Below are positions 19,536-28,544 of a stretch of DNA of 37,181 nt, piece after piece. The stretch covers positions 1 to 37,181 of the forward strand of contig NZ_AUBL01000042.1 in the NCBI RefSeq assembly GCF_000429225.1. Direction: 5' to 3'. The notes under the pieces are model-generated. The model did no database searches. It saw nothing but the letters and a program-made list of their open reading frames with translations, and was not told where the DNA came from. Positions within the stretch are counted from its first letter, which is position 1; every line of letters starts with the position of its first letter. This stretch comes from Actinomyces dentalis DSM 19115. GTDB taxonomy: Bacteria > Actinomycetota > Actinomycetes > Actinomycetales > Actinomycetaceae. Position numbers and translations under genes: made by a program.

Positions 19536-20714
19536 ATGAAGATCGCGCAGCGAGCCGTACGAGCACAGCCCTTCCACGCCATGAGCATCGGCGCCCGGGC
19601 ACGGGAGCTGGAGTCCCGGGGGATCCGCATCGCCAAGCTCAGCCTGGGCGAGCCCTCCTTCGGCGCCCCGCCGGGTGTCCACGAGGCGATGCGCGCCACC
19701 ATGGACGGACGCGCCCTGCCCTACACCCCGGCCGCGGGCCTGCCCGCGCTGCGCCGGGCCGTGGCCGGCCTGTACCGCACCCGCCACGGCGTCGACGTCG
19801 ACCCGCGGCGGGTGCTCATCACGGCGGGGGCCTCGGCGGGGCTGCTGCTGGCCACGGCGCTGACGACGGAGGCGGGCGACGACGTCGTCATGGCCGACCC
19901 CTGCTACCCCTGCAACCGCGAGCTCGTCGACACCTTCGGGGGCCGCGTCGTCCTGGCCCCCACGACGCCGGCCGCCCGCTACCAGCTCGACCTCGCCACG
20001 ACGCTGGCGGCCTGGACCGGGCGCACCAGCGCGGTGCAGGTGGCCACGCCGTCGAACCCGACCGGCACGACCATCCCCTTCCCCGAGCTGGCCGCCATCT
20101 GCGAGGCGGCGCGCGAGCGCGGGGCCTGGCGGATCGTCGACGAGATCTACCTGTCCCTGGCCGATCCGGCCCCGGACGGCTCGCCGGCCCGCACCGCCCT
20201 GGAGGCCGACCCCGAGGCCATTATCGTGTCCTCCTTCTCGAAGTACTTCGGGATGACCGGGTGGCGCCTGGGCTGGCTCATCCTGCCCGAGGAGCTGCTC
20301 ACCCCGGCCGACAATCTGGCCGTCAACTTCTTCCTGTGCGCCTCGACCCCCACGCAGATGGCGGCGCTGTCCTGCTTCACGCCCGAGGCGCTGGCGGCCT
20401 GCGAGGACCGGCGCCTGGAGCTGCTCGCGCGCCGCGGGCTCGTCCTGGACGGCCTGGAGCGGATCGGCCTGCCGGTGCCGGTGCGGCCCGACGGCGCCTT
20501 CTACGCCTACTTCGACGTCACGGGCACGGGCCTGGACGCGTGGACCTTCTGCGAGCGGGCCCTGGAGGAGGCGCACGTGGCGCTGACGCCGGGGCGGGAC
20601 TTCGGCCCGGCCACGGGGAGTACGCATGTGCGCCTGTCCTACGCGGCCGGGCGCGAGGAGCTGGCCGAGGGCCTGGAGCGGCTCGGGGGCTTCGTGGCGG
20701 GCCTGGGCGGCTGA
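19536..20714 (+). CDS. Class I/II pyridoxal-phosphate-dependent aminotransferase
   Basis: A 392-residue fold-type I aminotransferase of the aspartate-aminotransferase-like (Igamma) group. Motifs: LSLGEPSFGAPPGVHEAM near the N-terminus, ITAGASAGLLLAT (cofactor phosphate), TPSNPTGTTIPFPEL (Asn), the Asp of IVDEIYLSLA and the Schiff-base Lys in SSFSKYFGMTGWRLGW; the carboxylate-binding Arg is in VRLSYAAG. Substrate specificity cannot be read from these motifs; aspartate, kynurenine or broad aromatic/branched substrates are possible. The ATG at 19536 was chosen over upstream in-frame ATGs because AGGAG lies 5 nt before it and family similarity starts there. It stands alone in its orientation. Confidence 0.93.
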   Translation: MKIAQRAVRAQPFHAMSIGARARELESRGIRIAKLSLGEPSFGAPPGVHEAMRATMDGRALPYTPAAGLPALRRAVAGLYRTRHGVDVDPRRVLITAGASAGLLLATALTTEAGDDVVMADPCYPCNRELVDTFGGRVVLAPTTPAARYQLDLATTLAAWTGRTSAVQVATPSNPTGTTIPFPELAAICEAARERGAWRIVDEIYLSLADPAPDGSPARTALEADPEAIIVSSFSKYFGMTGWRLGWLILPEELLTPADNLAVNFFLCASTPTQMAALSCFTPEALAACEDRRLELLARRGLVLDGLERIGLPVPVRPDGAFYAYFDVTGTGLDAWTFCERALEEAHVALTPGRDFGPATGSTHVRLSYAAGREELAEGLERLGGFVAGLGG

Positions 20715-20783
20715 GGGGTCTGGAGGGGCCGACGGCGGCGGGCGCCCCACCGCCGGGCCCGCTCCGCCGTTCGTTCTCCGTCC

Positions 20784-20918
20784 CGCCCGCGACCGGAAGC
20801 GGGCGCTGCTCCCGCGCTGAGCCCGGCGCAGAGGTTTGAGTTCCGTCGGAAGCAGCCCGCACCCGCCGATGCCCACCGCGATCGTCTCCCGAGCTCCGCC
20901 CGCGACCGGAAGCGGGCG
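20784..20918. repeat. Two identical hairpins (20784-20805 and 20897-20918)
   Basis: CGCCCGC-GACCGGAA-GCGGGCG occurs twice, 113 bp apart, in the 337-bp gap between the aminotransferase and the DUF218 gene. Each copy folds into a 7-bp stem with an 8-nt loop. The first, 70 bp after the aminotransferase stop, could act as a terminator. Confidence 0.6.
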
Positions 20919-20974
20919 ACTCAGCGCGCCCAACGGCGGAGGCCCCCGATCACCGTCGAGGTCGCCTGGTACCT

Positions 20975-21057
20975 GGGGCTCCCCGGCTCGCTCAGCGACG
21001 GACGTCCCCGGTCAGCGGCCCGCACTCCCTCATCGGGGCTCCCCGGCTCGCTCAGCG
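20975..21057. repeat. 23-bp direct repeat (20975-20997 and 21035-21057), second copy overlapping a gene 3' end
   Basis: The 23 bases beginning GGGGCTCCCCGGCTC are repeated at a 60-bp interval. The second copy includes the stop codon of the DUF218 gene, so the intergenic copy looks like a duplicated gene end. Confidence 0.65.
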
Positions 21058-21951
21058 GCGGAGGGCCGCCAGGCGCCGCAGCCCGGCCAGCCCCCGGGCC
21101 GAGTCCTGCGCCCAGCCGGCGACCCGGCGCGAGAGCAGCAGGTCGATCAGTCCCAGACCCACCCGCCAGGGATTGGCCAGGCGGGGCGCCGGATTGGGGT
21201 CGGCGACCAGCCGCGCCGCGAGGTCGGGGCGCTGGGCGGCGAGGAGGGCGCGGGCCTTGGCGGCGTGCACGGGCTCGGAGACGATGACGATCCGCGCTCG
21301 GGGCTCCAGGAGGGCCTGCGAGTTCGCCACGTTCTCCCAGGTGGAGCGGGAGGCCTCCTCCAAAGCGATCAGGTCGCGGTATCCGGCGTCGCGGGCGGCG
21401 TCGGCCAGGAGCCGGGCCTCGCTGCGGCGCCCGGCGACCGCTCCCCCGGAGACGATGAGGACGCCGTCCGCCTCCAAGGCCGCCAGGCCCCGGGCGATCC
21501 TGCGGCGGTTGATCCGGCCGGCGCGGGGTCCGGCGTCGGCGTGCCCGAGGACGAGCACCGCCTGACCGCGGGGAGTGGCAGGCCTCTGGTCAGTGGGGCG
21601 GACCTGGCCGCCCAGCATCGCCTGGTCGCGGGGAGCCGTGGATGGCGGGCTCGTTGCGGAAGCCGGTTTCGCGGGCGGAGCCTGGCTCCGCGGAGCCGGA
21701 TCGCGGCTCGGGACCCGGTCCCGGTCGGTCCGTTGTGGGGCCCGGGTCCGGCTGGCCCGTTCCGGAGCCCGGTCCCAGCCGATCCATCCCGGGGCCCGGG
21801 TCCGGCCGGCTCCCGCGTCCGAGCCCGGCGGATCGGCCCGCCGGTCGGGCAGGAACCACCGCGCGGCCCGGCGCTCGATCGCCCCCGCCCCCAGCGAGGC
21901 CGCCAGGCCCGCCCCCGCGGCCAGTCCCGCCGCGACCACGAACCCGTTCAC
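21052..21951 (-). CDS. YdcF/ElyC-like (DUF218) membrane-anchored protein
   Basis: A 299-residue protein. A short hydrophobic N-terminal helix (VVAAGLAAGAGLAASLGAGA) is followed by a roughly 110-residue disordered Arg/Pro/Ala/Asp-rich linker with repeated RDPAP and RTRAPQRTDRDR-type blocks. A DUF218 domain then runs to the C-terminus: AVLVLGHADAG, RGLAALEADGVLIVSGGA, SEARLLADAARDAG, the signature EEASRSTWENVANS and IVIVSEPVHAAKARALL. DUF218 proteins (SanA, ElyC, YdcF) are linked to envelope and peptidoglycan precursor biology, but the biochemical role is unsettled. The GTG at 21951 is the only reasonable start. The stop codon lies in a duplicated 23-bp segment. The AT-rich insert ends 11 bp upstream. 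Confidence 0.83.
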   Translation of the reverse strand: MNGFVVAAGLAAGAGLAASLGAGAIERRAARWFLPDRRADPPGSDAGAGRTRAPGWIGWDRAPERASRTRAPQRTDRDRVPSRDPAPRSQAPPAKPASATSPPSTAPRDQAMLGGQVRPTDQRPATPRGQAVLVLGHADAGPRAGRINRRRIARGLAALEADGVLIVSGGAVAGRRSEARLLADAARDAGYRDLIALEEASRSTWENVANSQALLEPRARIVIVSEPVHAAKARALLAAQRPDLAARLVADPNPAPRLANPWRVGLGLIDLLLSRRVAGWAQDSARGLAGLRRLAALRR

Positions 21952-21961
21952 GTCCCCGTAG

Positions 21962-23485
21962 TCACAGCAGCATTATAGTGTTGTATACGCATGCCACGAC
22001 CCACATAATAACCCCGATCGCGACGAAGGAAGCGATCCACCTATTAATGTTCGGCGATTTCCGACGCCATAATTCAATACGTAAGATGTCGAACAAGAAG
22101 AACAGCAATAACCCCAACTGCAGGCCCACATAAACAAGCAGGCCAATGCGCATGGTAGTTCCAGCAGCGCCGTCGGACATGCCCAGAGCCAGGAACACTG
22201 AGAAAATTATCGAGGAGACCGCCCCCACACCCAGCATGGACCGACGGAATCCCAGAGCAAAACTAAGCATATCATGCTCTCGCGCAATAATGACATAGGA
22301 GGCAACGAACGCTGGAATTAGGGACGCCATGGGAGTTACGGACTGTCCAGGGAATTGGGTTATTTTTTCTACCAACACAATCCAGCGTAGCACGAATTGA
22401 CCTATTATATAAGAAACCAGACATGCGACGAACGCGGGGACCGTGAATACCGCGCGCTTAGGGCTCATATAAATGAACACATCGAAATCGGGTCGAGACG
22501 GCAACGGTGACACATCAATGGATACAACCTCCCCGTTCCAGCGTACACTGATCGACCTGTCATAATCGACGGAAATATTGTTTCCATTAGATTTACATAC
22601 GATATTATCGACTCGCATGCCCGTTGGCACCATTAATCGCACATGAGTGCCGAGACTGTCGTCATCGTTCCTGTTCGCTGCGGGAACAAGGAGGATCAAT
22701 GAGGTCGTAATACCAAATTTGTCGAGCCAGTTCCAAATACCCTTTTTCCTACCCTCTCCCCTACTCGTGCTGTACCTGTTCGTACTGTAGGAGAACCTTA
22801 TGCGCGCCCTGGCGGTCTCATCCACCGGAACACTCAGGAGTACGAACGTTGACTCTCTCAGCCAGGCCACCATTGCCTTCAATGTGCTCATTTCTTCGAG
22901 GGCAACTAATTCGTACTTTTCGAGCGCAGCCTTATCCACATACCCCAGGGTGATGAACATATTTTTATCGAAGTCCTCCGCCGAACCGCTCAGAAAACCG
23001 TCATACATCTTCCTCGCCCTCGAATCGTTCAGATTCGAGAAAACATTTATATGCGTATTCTCGTAGCGAGTCGCCAGGAATCCGAAGAACAGGAAGGTAA
23101 CAAACCTAGCCGTCTCCCGACGCGTGGCCAGACACATCTGCTGCTTCCAACAACTTTCAAGTTCGTTCGTCATGTACGGACGATCATCCATGACATCCAG
23201 CGGCAGCAGCATACGAGGGCAGTTCCGATCGCGAACAGATTGAACATTCCCTAAGATCCCCTTGAAACGAAGGAGATCCACATCATATGACAAGGTGCAT
23301 TTCAAAGTAGTCCTGTCACTGCCAATATACTCGAGTCGATGAACTTTACGAAGTAGCCACTCGCGCCGCCTCAGCCAGGACTGAAAGTATTTTTTTGAGT
23401 GACTTTTCAGTTCGCGAACAGTCGGCGGCTCATCGAGAACACTCGATACTTGTGAGCCGCGCTTTTCCCCAAGTAAATCAAGCAT
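21962..23485 (-). CDS. Unrecognised membrane protein with five C-terminal helices (AT-rich insert)
   Basis: A 507-residue protein I do not recognise. Residues 1-330 look soluble: a basic N-terminal helix region (KSHSKKYFQSWLRRREWLLR), a beta-rich stretch ending in RMLLPLDVMDDRPYM, and a beta-sandwich-like part before the membrane. The C-terminal 170 residues hold about five helices, including AVFTVPAFVACLVSYIIGQF, SLIPAFVASYVII, IIFSVFLALGM, GLLVYVGLQLGLLLFFLFDI and ASFVAIGVIMWVVACVYNTI. The soluble-N/multi-helix-C layout recalls membrane effectors of defence systems, but no catalytic motif is seen, so this is speculation. Base composition is far less GC-rich than in the rest of the window, indicating transfer. 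The ATG at 23485 overlaps the upstream small ORF by 8 nt. Confidence 0.75.
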   Translation of the reverse strand: MLDLLGEKRGSQVSSVLDEPPTVRELKSHSKKYFQSWLRRREWLLRKVHRLEYIGSDRTTLKCTLSYDVDLLRFKGILGNVQSVRDRNCPRMLLPLDVMDDRPYMTNELESCWKQQMCLATRRETARFVTFLFFGFLATRYENTHINVFSNLNDSRARKMYDGFLSGSAEDFDKNMFITLGYVDKAALEKYELVALEEMSTLKAMVAWLRESTFVLLSVPVDETARARIRFSYSTNRYSTSRGEGRKKGIWNWLDKFGITTSLILLVPAANRNDDDSLGTHVRLMVPTGMRVDNIVCKSNGNNISVDYDRSISVRWNGEVVSIDVSPLPSRPDFDVFIYMSPKRAVFTVPAFVACLVSYIIGQFVLRWIVLVEKITQFPGQSVTPMASLIPAFVASYVIIAREHDMLSFALGFRRSMLGVGAVSSIIFSVFLALGMSDGAAGTTMRIGLLVYVGLQLGLLLFFLFDILRIELWRRKSPNINRWIASFVAIGVIMWVVACVYNTIMLL

Positions 23486-23690
23486 TCCTTCTGACCCTCA
23501 TCTCCTCGTGCGGTTCCACTGTCGCATCCCGTCGATCTTCCCCGTAGTAGGCTCTCTTCAATTCGATGACCGGCGCCGGTATCGTCGCCATCGGTGGAAT
23601 GATGATTCGTCCACGACGGATGTTACCGCCTTCTGATCTCGCGGTTCCCGCTTTCTTATTTCGCGCCAGCGCAAACGGATTGAAACTCAT
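23478..23690 (-). CDS. Small hypothetical protein overlapping the membrane-protein gene
   Basis: A basic 70-residue ORF (MSFNPFALARNKKAG...) with no recognised domain. It is rich in Arg/Lys and contains a short hydrophobic IIIPPMATIPAPVIEL segment. Its stop overlaps the start of the 507-residue gene by 8 nt, which suggests translational coupling. An alternative start at 23726 (GTG-ATG) would add a hydrophobic MMFETLVIVCRI N-terminus. No convincing ribosome binding site is seen for either start, so this ORF is less certain than its partner. Its composition matches the AT-rich insert. Confidence 0.45.
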   Translation of the reverse strand: MSFNPFALARNKKAGTARSEGGNIRRGRIIIPPMATIPAPVIELKRAYYGEDRRDATVEPHEEMRVRRNA

Positions 23691-23726
23691 TATTCTGCAC
23701 ACAATCACGAGTGTTTCAAACATCAC

Positions 23727-24642
23727 ATTTTCGGCGCACGCCGCGCCAAGTCATCAGAGACGCTCCCACCAGCATCTACGGCAGCCGCCTCGCGTTAGAA
23801 ACTGATTGGCTCATCTTCCTGACGGCAGCATGTCCCTCACTCTCCACCACTTGATCGGATACCGGACCGGATTAGGGAACCCGATTCGCCAAACAGTCTA
23901 GCAAGCGTACCATGCGTTTGCAGTGATGTGCGTCACTTTTATGTTCGGACATAGGATATACAGAAGTTTTTCTCACCGAAGACGGCGGTACGAGGTCGGG
24001 GGTCAGTGTGGTGGTGCCGGTGAGGTGAGTGTGTGGTGGTTCGTGGGTGTGTTCACGGCGGGGTGGTCGTCTGCGAGGTTCGGGTGGTGGCGAGTCCGGT
24101 CGTCCGCGGCCGTGTCGACTGCGCCGCACACCTCGTCCGCGCCGCACCGGGGACGCTGCGGTCCGCGATCTCGTGGGCCCGGCCTGGAGCGGGGCCAGCC
24201 GGGATGGGATGGGAGCCGGAGTTGGGCCCGCGACGGCCCTGGGGCGAGCCGAGCCCGGGTCGGGTCGGACCCAGGTCTGCATGGCGGCGCACACCCCGCG
24301 CCTCGCCGCGCCCGCCAGGGGCTCCAGGGGCCGGCTTGCGTAATGCGAGCCCAGCGCAACACAATCCACACCACCTCGCGCCGTGCGAGCTCAGCGTGAC
24401 GGAATCCGCCTGCGCTCGATTCGCGCCAGCCCACCTGGCACGATGTGAGCTGAGGTGACATCACCAAAACGACTCCCCCGGGGGCGCGCCTGCTGCCAGC
24501 GGAGGACTTCCGGAACCAGGTCAACCGACTCCCCCAGGGGCGGGGCGCGCAGACGGCCGCCCCCTCGCGCGGAGCGCAGCACGACTCCCCGAAGCGGAGA
24601 CGCGCACAGCACAGGACAGGGGCCCGTCCAAGAGCCCCGTAG
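23727..24642. other. Gene-free stretch between the AT-rich insert and tRNA-Val
   Basis: About 900 bp without a credible gene. AT-rich composition persists to about 23960 and includes a CRP-like palindrome. Bases 24000-24110 are strongly G/T-biased on the plus strand. Degenerate repeats containing GTGCGAGCTCAG-like units occur at 24343, 24383 and 24443. CGACTCCCC recurs near 24470, 24527 and 24582. It looks like decayed sequence; the open frames here have no protein-like features. Confidence 0.5.
23922..23937. promoter_or_regulatory. CRP/GlxR-like palindrome AGTGA-N6-TCACT
   Basis: AGTGATGTGCGTCACT is a perfect 5+5 palindrome with the 6-nt spacing of CRP-family sites (core GTGA-N6-TCAC). It lies about 230 bp upstream of the small ORF of the insert. 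No adjacent promoter is certain. Confidence 0.3.
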
Positions 24643-24715
24643 TGGACCCGGCCGGATTCGAACCGACGACCGCCGCGGTGTAAACGCGTTGCTCTACCAG
24701 CTGAGCTACGGGTCC
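24643..24715 (-). tRNA. tRNA-Val(UAC)
   Basis: The 73-nt cloverleaf has acceptor GGACCCG/CGGGTCC (24709-24715 and 24644-24650) and A73 at 24643. The D-arm GCTC/GAGC and T-loop TTCGAAT are normal. The anticodon loop TTTACAC gives anticodon UAC. CCA is not encoded. Confidence 0.93.
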
Positions 24716-24832
24716 GTGCGCTTTCGGGGCGCCCTGGTCGCGCCCCGGGGGTGCGGGCGAACGGCTGCGGGCGCGAGGCGGCGCCGCGGCACTGCGCCGC
24801 CGCACCACCGGGCCGCCGTCTGTACCGCCGTC

Positions 24833-25237
24833 TCAGTGCCGCCGGCTGGACACGCGGATGCCGCTCCACCGCTGGCCCATCGCGGCCGCCGAGGTGGCGT
24901 GCATGCCCGCGGTGCGGGCCGCCTCCTCGACGTCGGCGGGCGGAACGGCCCCCGCGGTGCGGGCCTTGGGGGTCAGGACCCAGACGAGCCCGTCGCCGTC
25001 GAGATTGGCCTGGGCGTCGACGAGGAGGTCCGTCAGGTCGTCGACGTCGCCGTCGTCGGCCCGCCACCACACGATGGCGGAATCGGCCACGTCCTCGTAG
25101 TCCTCGTCCACCAGCGCGGTGCCGGTCTGGGCCTCGGCGGCCTCGCGCAGCGCCTGGTCGACGTCGTCGTCGTACCCGAACTCCTGGATGATGAGGCCGG
25201 AGGTGAAGCCGAAGGCGCCACCCGCTGTACTCGTCAC
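24833..25237 (-). CDS. DUF3052 family protein
   Basis: A 134-residue actinobacterial DUF3052 protein (the mycobacterial Rv2239c family), found next to aceE in many actinobacteria as it is here. The small, acidic sequence contains GFTSGLIIQEFGYDDDVD near the N-terminus, VDEDYEDVADSAIVWWRADD in the middle and LVWVLTPKARTAGAVPPADV in the second half. It resembles a ferredoxin-like small fold without catalytic motifs. Function unknown. The start is taken as GTG 25237, with GGAGA 8 nt upstream and family similarity beginning at once; the open frame extends far upstream but is Arg/Asp low-complexity. It is divergent from aceE. Confidence 0.88.
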   Translation of the reverse strand: MTSTAGGAFGFTSGLIIQEFGYDDDVDQALREAAEAQTGTALVDEDYEDVADSAIVWWRADDGDVDDLTDLLVDAQANLDGDGLVWVLTPKARTAGAVPPADVEEAARTAGMHATSAAAMGQRWSGIRVSSRRH

Positions 25238-25646
25238 TGTCGTCTCTCCGTCCCTGGGGCCGCCGGCCGGCCCCGTGTCGCGCGCGTGCGCAGCATCTCG
25301 GTCGACGAAGCGGCCGATGCCGCCCGTCCCCGCGGTGTCGCGCGCGTGCGCGGCGTCCCGCCCGGTGCGGGAGCCCCGTGGCACTAGCCCATCGCACATG
25401 GGGGCGGGCGCGCAAGTGAGTCGTGCGTCCGCGGTCTCCGGGGGCTCCTCCGCCCGCCTTCGCGAGCCCGACCCGGTGCCCGACCTCACACGAGACATGG
25501 GACTTTCATCCCCCTTGAAGAGCGACTTCGGACTCCCGAGGCCGTAGATTGGACCCCGCAGACACCAGTGGTCCCGAGCCGAGGCGCTGACCGGCCTTCG
25601 GCCGATCCACGGGCCACCACCGCAGATGGCGAGGAAAGAGGATTCC
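25238..25646. other. Divergent DUF3052/aceE intergenic region
   Basis: 409 bp without a gene. GTGTCGCGCGCGTGCG is repeated at 25275-25290 and 25335-25350. TAGATT at 25545-25550 is a good -10 candidate for aceE; no -35 at correct spacing stands out (TTGAAG at 25515-25520 is 24 bp away). The section before it contains TGGGACTTTCATCCC, a possible imperfect operator. Confidence 0.4.
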
Positions 25647-28406
25647 GTGAGCCCGACCAGCGACTCCACGCCGCTCATCGACGGCCTCCTGACCAAGGTC
25701 GCCGACAACGACCCCGAGGAGACCAGGGAGTGGCGCGAGTCCCTCGACGCCCTCATCCGGGAGAAGGGCGGGCCGCGCGCCCGCTACATCCTCCTGTCGA
25801 TGCTCGCCGAGGCCCGCAAGAAGAACGTCTCCCTCCCGGTCCAGACCACAACGCCCTACATCAACACGATCGACGTCGCCGACGAGCCCTACTTCCCCGG
25901 CGACGAGGACACCGAGCGCGCCTACCGCCGCTGGCTGCGCTGGAACGCCGCCGTCATGGTCACCCGCGCCCAGCGCCCCGGCGTGGGCGTGGGCGGGCAC
26001 ATCTCCTCCTACGCCTCCACCGCCACCCTCTACGAGGTCGGCTTCAACCACTTCTTCCGCGGCAAGGACCACCCCGGCGGCGGCGACCACGTCTTCTTCC
26101 AGGGCCACGCTTCGCCGGGCAACTACGCCCGTGCCTTCCTCGAGGGCCGCCTGAGCGAGGAGGACCTGGACGGCTTCCGCCAGGAGTACTCCCACCCCGC
26201 CGCCACCGGCGGGCGCGGCCTGCCCTCCTACCCGCACCCGCGCCGCATGGAGGACTTCTGGGAGTTCCCCACCGTCTCCATGGGCCTGGGGCCGTCGGAG
26301 GCCATCTACCAGGCCTGGTTCGACAGGTACCTCGCCGGCGCGGGCATCAAGGACACCTCCGCCCAGCGCACCTGGGCGTTCCTGGGCGACGGCGAGATGG
26401 ACGAGCCCGAGTCGCGCGGCATGCTCCAGCTGGCCGCCAACCAGCAGTTGGACAACCTCACCTTCGTCATCAACTGCAACCTGCAGCGCCTGGACGGGCC
26501 GGTGCGCGGGAACGGCAAGATCATTCAGGAGCTCGAGGCCTTCTTCAAGGGCGCGGGCTGGAACGTCATCAAGGTGATCTGGGGCCGCGGCTGGGACCAG
26601 CTGCTGGCCGCGGACAAGGACCACGCCCTGGAGCACCTCATGATGGAGACGCTCGACGGCGACTACCAGACCTTCAAGGCCAACGACGGCGCCTACGTGC
26701 GCGAGCACTTCTTCGGACGCGACCCGCGCACCGCCGAACTGGTCAAGGACTGGACCGACGACGAGATCTGGGCGCTCCAGCGCGGCGGCAACGACTACCG
26801 CAAGGTCTACGCCGCCTACAGGGCCGCCACCGAGCACCGGGGCCGGCCCACCGTCATCCTGGCGCACACCGTCAAGGGCTACCTGCTGGGCTCCCACTTC
26901 GCGGGCCGCAACGCGACCCACCAGATGAAGAAGCTGGGGCTGGAGGACCTCAAGGGCCTGCGGGACCGCCTGCACATCCCCATCACGGACGAGGCGCTCG
27001 AGGCGAACCCCTACATGCCCCCCTACTACCGGCCGGCCCCCGACGACCCGGCCCTGCTCTACATGCTGGAGCGGCGACGCCGGCTCGGCGGCTTCCTGCC
27101 CGAGCGGCGCGACGCCGGCACCGAGCTCGTGCTTCCCGGGGACAAGGTCTACGACATCCTCAAGGGCGGCTCGGGCAGGCAGGAGGTCGCCTCCACCATG
27201 GCCTTCGTGCGCCTGCTCAAGGAGCTCATCAAGGACAAGAGCATCGGCCGCCGCTTCGTGCCGATCGTCCCGGACGAGTCGCGCACCTTCGGCCTGGAGT
27301 CCCTGTTCCCCACCAAGAAGATCTTCAACACCCAGGGGCAGAGCTACACGCCGGTGGACGCCCAGATGATGCTGTCCTACCGGGAGTCGGCCTCGGGGCA
27401 GATCATGCACACCGGCATCAACGAGGCCGGCAGCGCCTCCCTGTTCCAGGTCGCGGGCACCAGCTACGCCACCCACGGCCAGCCCATGATCCCGGTCTAC
27501 ATCTTCTACTCGATGTTCGGCTTCCAGCGCACGGGCGACCAGTTCTGGGCCGCCGGCGACCAGCTGGCGCGCGGCTTCGTCATCGGCGCCACGGCCGGGC
27601 GCACCACCCTGACCGGCGAGGGCACCCAGCACATGGACGGCCACTCCCCGCTCCTGGTGTGGACCAACGAGGCCTTCGCCTCCTACGACCCGGCCTACGC
27701 CTACGAGATCCGCCACATCGTGCGCGACGCCCTGGAGCGCTGGTACGGGCCCGACACGGGCCGCGAGCGCAACATCATGTACTACCTGACGGTCTACAAC
27801 GAGCCCATCCGCCAGCCGGCCGAGCCGGAGGACGTCGACGTCGAGGGCATCATCCGGGGCATCCACAAGCTCGACGACGCCCCCGAGGGCGCCGGCCCGC
27901 AGGTCCAGCTGCTCGCCTCGGGCGTGGGAGTGCCGTGGGCCCGCGAGGCCCGGCGGATCCTCGCCGAGGAGTGGGGCGTGCGCGCCGGCGTGTGGTCGGT
28001 GACCTCCTGGGGCGAGTTGCGCCGCGAGGCCCTGGAGGCCGAGCGCCACAACTTCCTCAACCCCTCGGCCGCCCCGCGCACCCCCTACGTCACGGCCGCG
28101 CTGGCCGGCGCCGAGGGCCCCTTCGTGGCCACCAGCGACTACGACCACGCGGTGCCCGACCTCATCCGCGCCTGGGTGCCGGGCGACTACCGCGTCCTGG
28201 GGGCGGACGGCTTCGGCTTCTCCGACACGCGCGCCGCGGCCCGCCGCCACTACCTCATCGACGCCCACAGCGTCGTCGTCAAGGCGCTGCAGGCGCTGGC
28301 GGATCAGGGGCGGGTCGACCGCCCGGTCCTCCAGCTGGCCGTGGACCGCTACGAGCTGGCGAACGTGAACGCCGGGGCCTCCGGCGCGCAGGGCGGCGAG
28401 GCCTGA
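25647..28406 (+). CDS. aceE: Pyruvate dehydrogenase E1 component, homodimeric type
   Basis: AceE decarboxylates pyruvate using thiamine diphosphate and passes the acetyl group to the E2 lipoyl domain. The ~919-residue protein is full length for the homodimeric type. Motifs: WIRWN-like [60 protein letters not shown] leading to [20 protein letters not shown] (the ThDP/Mg motif), KTIKG-like [19 protein letters not shown] and, in the second half, [19 protein letters not shown] and [12 protein letters not shown]. The GTG at 25647 is preferred because AAGAGGA lies just upstream; ATG 25626 would add seven residues but has no ribosome binding site. The E2 and E3 genes are not in the window. It converges on aspA through a strong hairpin. 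Confidence 0.95.
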   Translation: MSPTSDSTPLIDGLLTKVADNDPEETREWRESLDALIREKGGPRARYILLSMLAEARKKNVSLPVQTTTPYINTIDVADEPYFPGDEDTERAYRRWLRWNAAVMVTRAQRPGVGVGGHISSYASTATLYEVGFNHFFRGKDHPGGGDHVFFQGHASPGNYARAFLEGRLSEEDLDGFRQEYSHPAATGGRGLPSYPHPRRMEDFWEFPTVSMGLGPSEAIYQAWFDRYLAGAGIKDTSAQRTWAFLGDGEMDEPESRGMLQLAANQQLDNLTFVINCNLQRLDGPVRGNGKIIQELEAFFKGAGWNVIKVIWGRGWDQLLAADKDHALEHLMMETLDGDYQTFKANDGAYVREHFFGRDPRTAELVKDWTDDEIWALQRGGNDYRKVYAAYRAATEHRGRPTVILAHTVKGYLLGSHFAGRNATHQMKKLGLEDLKGLRDRLHIPITDEALEANPYMPPYYRPAPDDPALLYMLERRRRLGGFLPERRDAGTELVLPGDKVYDILKGGSGRQEVASTMAFVRLLKELIKDKSIGRRFVPIVPDESRTFGLESLFPTKKIFNTQGQSYTPVDAQMMLSYRESASGQIMHTGINEAGSASLFQVAGTSYATHGQPMIPVYIFYSMFGFQRTGDQFWAAGDQLARGFVIGATAGRTTLTGEGTQHMDGHSPLLVWTNEAFASYDPAYAYEIRHIVRDALERWYGPDTGRERNIMYYLTVYNEPIRQPAEPEDVDVEGIIRGIHKLDDAPEGAGPQVQLLASGVGVPWAREARRILAEEWGVRAGVWSVTSWGELRREALEAERHNFLNPSAAPRTPYVTAALAGAEGPFVATSDYDHAVPDLIRAWVPGDYRVLGADGFGFSDTRAAARRHYLIDAHSVVVKALQALADQGRVDRPVLQLAVDRYELANVNAGASGAQGGEA

Positions 28407-28483
28407 GCGGGCCGGGTCCGGGCGGGCCGGGTCCGGCGCCGTCCGGGCCGGCGGCTCCGGCAGCGCCGACGGCGGTCCGGGCC

Positions 28484-28523
28484 CGGTGATGTTCGACGGC
28501 GGACGCGCCGTCGAACATCACCG
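28484..28523. terminator. Bidirectional terminator hairpin between aceE and aspA
   Basis: A perfect 17-bp stem (28484-28500 with 28507-28523) closes a GGACGC hexaloop. It lies 78 bp after aceE and 22 bp after the aspA stop, so it suits both converging transcripts. There is no T tract on either side. Confidence 0.8.
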
Positions 28524-28544
28524 CGGCGTGCGCTCCGCCGCCGC

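Noticed and set aside
21952..24715. tRNA-Val 3' end as attachment site of an integrated element
   Set aside because: The AT-rich insert lies on the tRNA's 3' side, but I found no second copy of the tRNA end at the far border and no integrase in the window.
24003..25232. A minus-strand open frame crossing tRNA-Val and DUF3052 out of frame
   Set aside because: It overlaps a tRNA and a conserved gene; its protein is Arg/Gly/Ala-rich without features.
20975..25350. Several direct repeats at exactly 60-bp spacing
   Set aside because: The sequence was read in 60-base lines, which makes repeats of that period easy to see. The individual repeats are real, but a common 60-bp period is probably a viewing artefact.
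25506..28268. A 920-codon open frame antisense to aceE
   Set aside because: Shadow frame of a fully conserved gene; composition is low-complexity Val/Gly/His/Asp with no family features.
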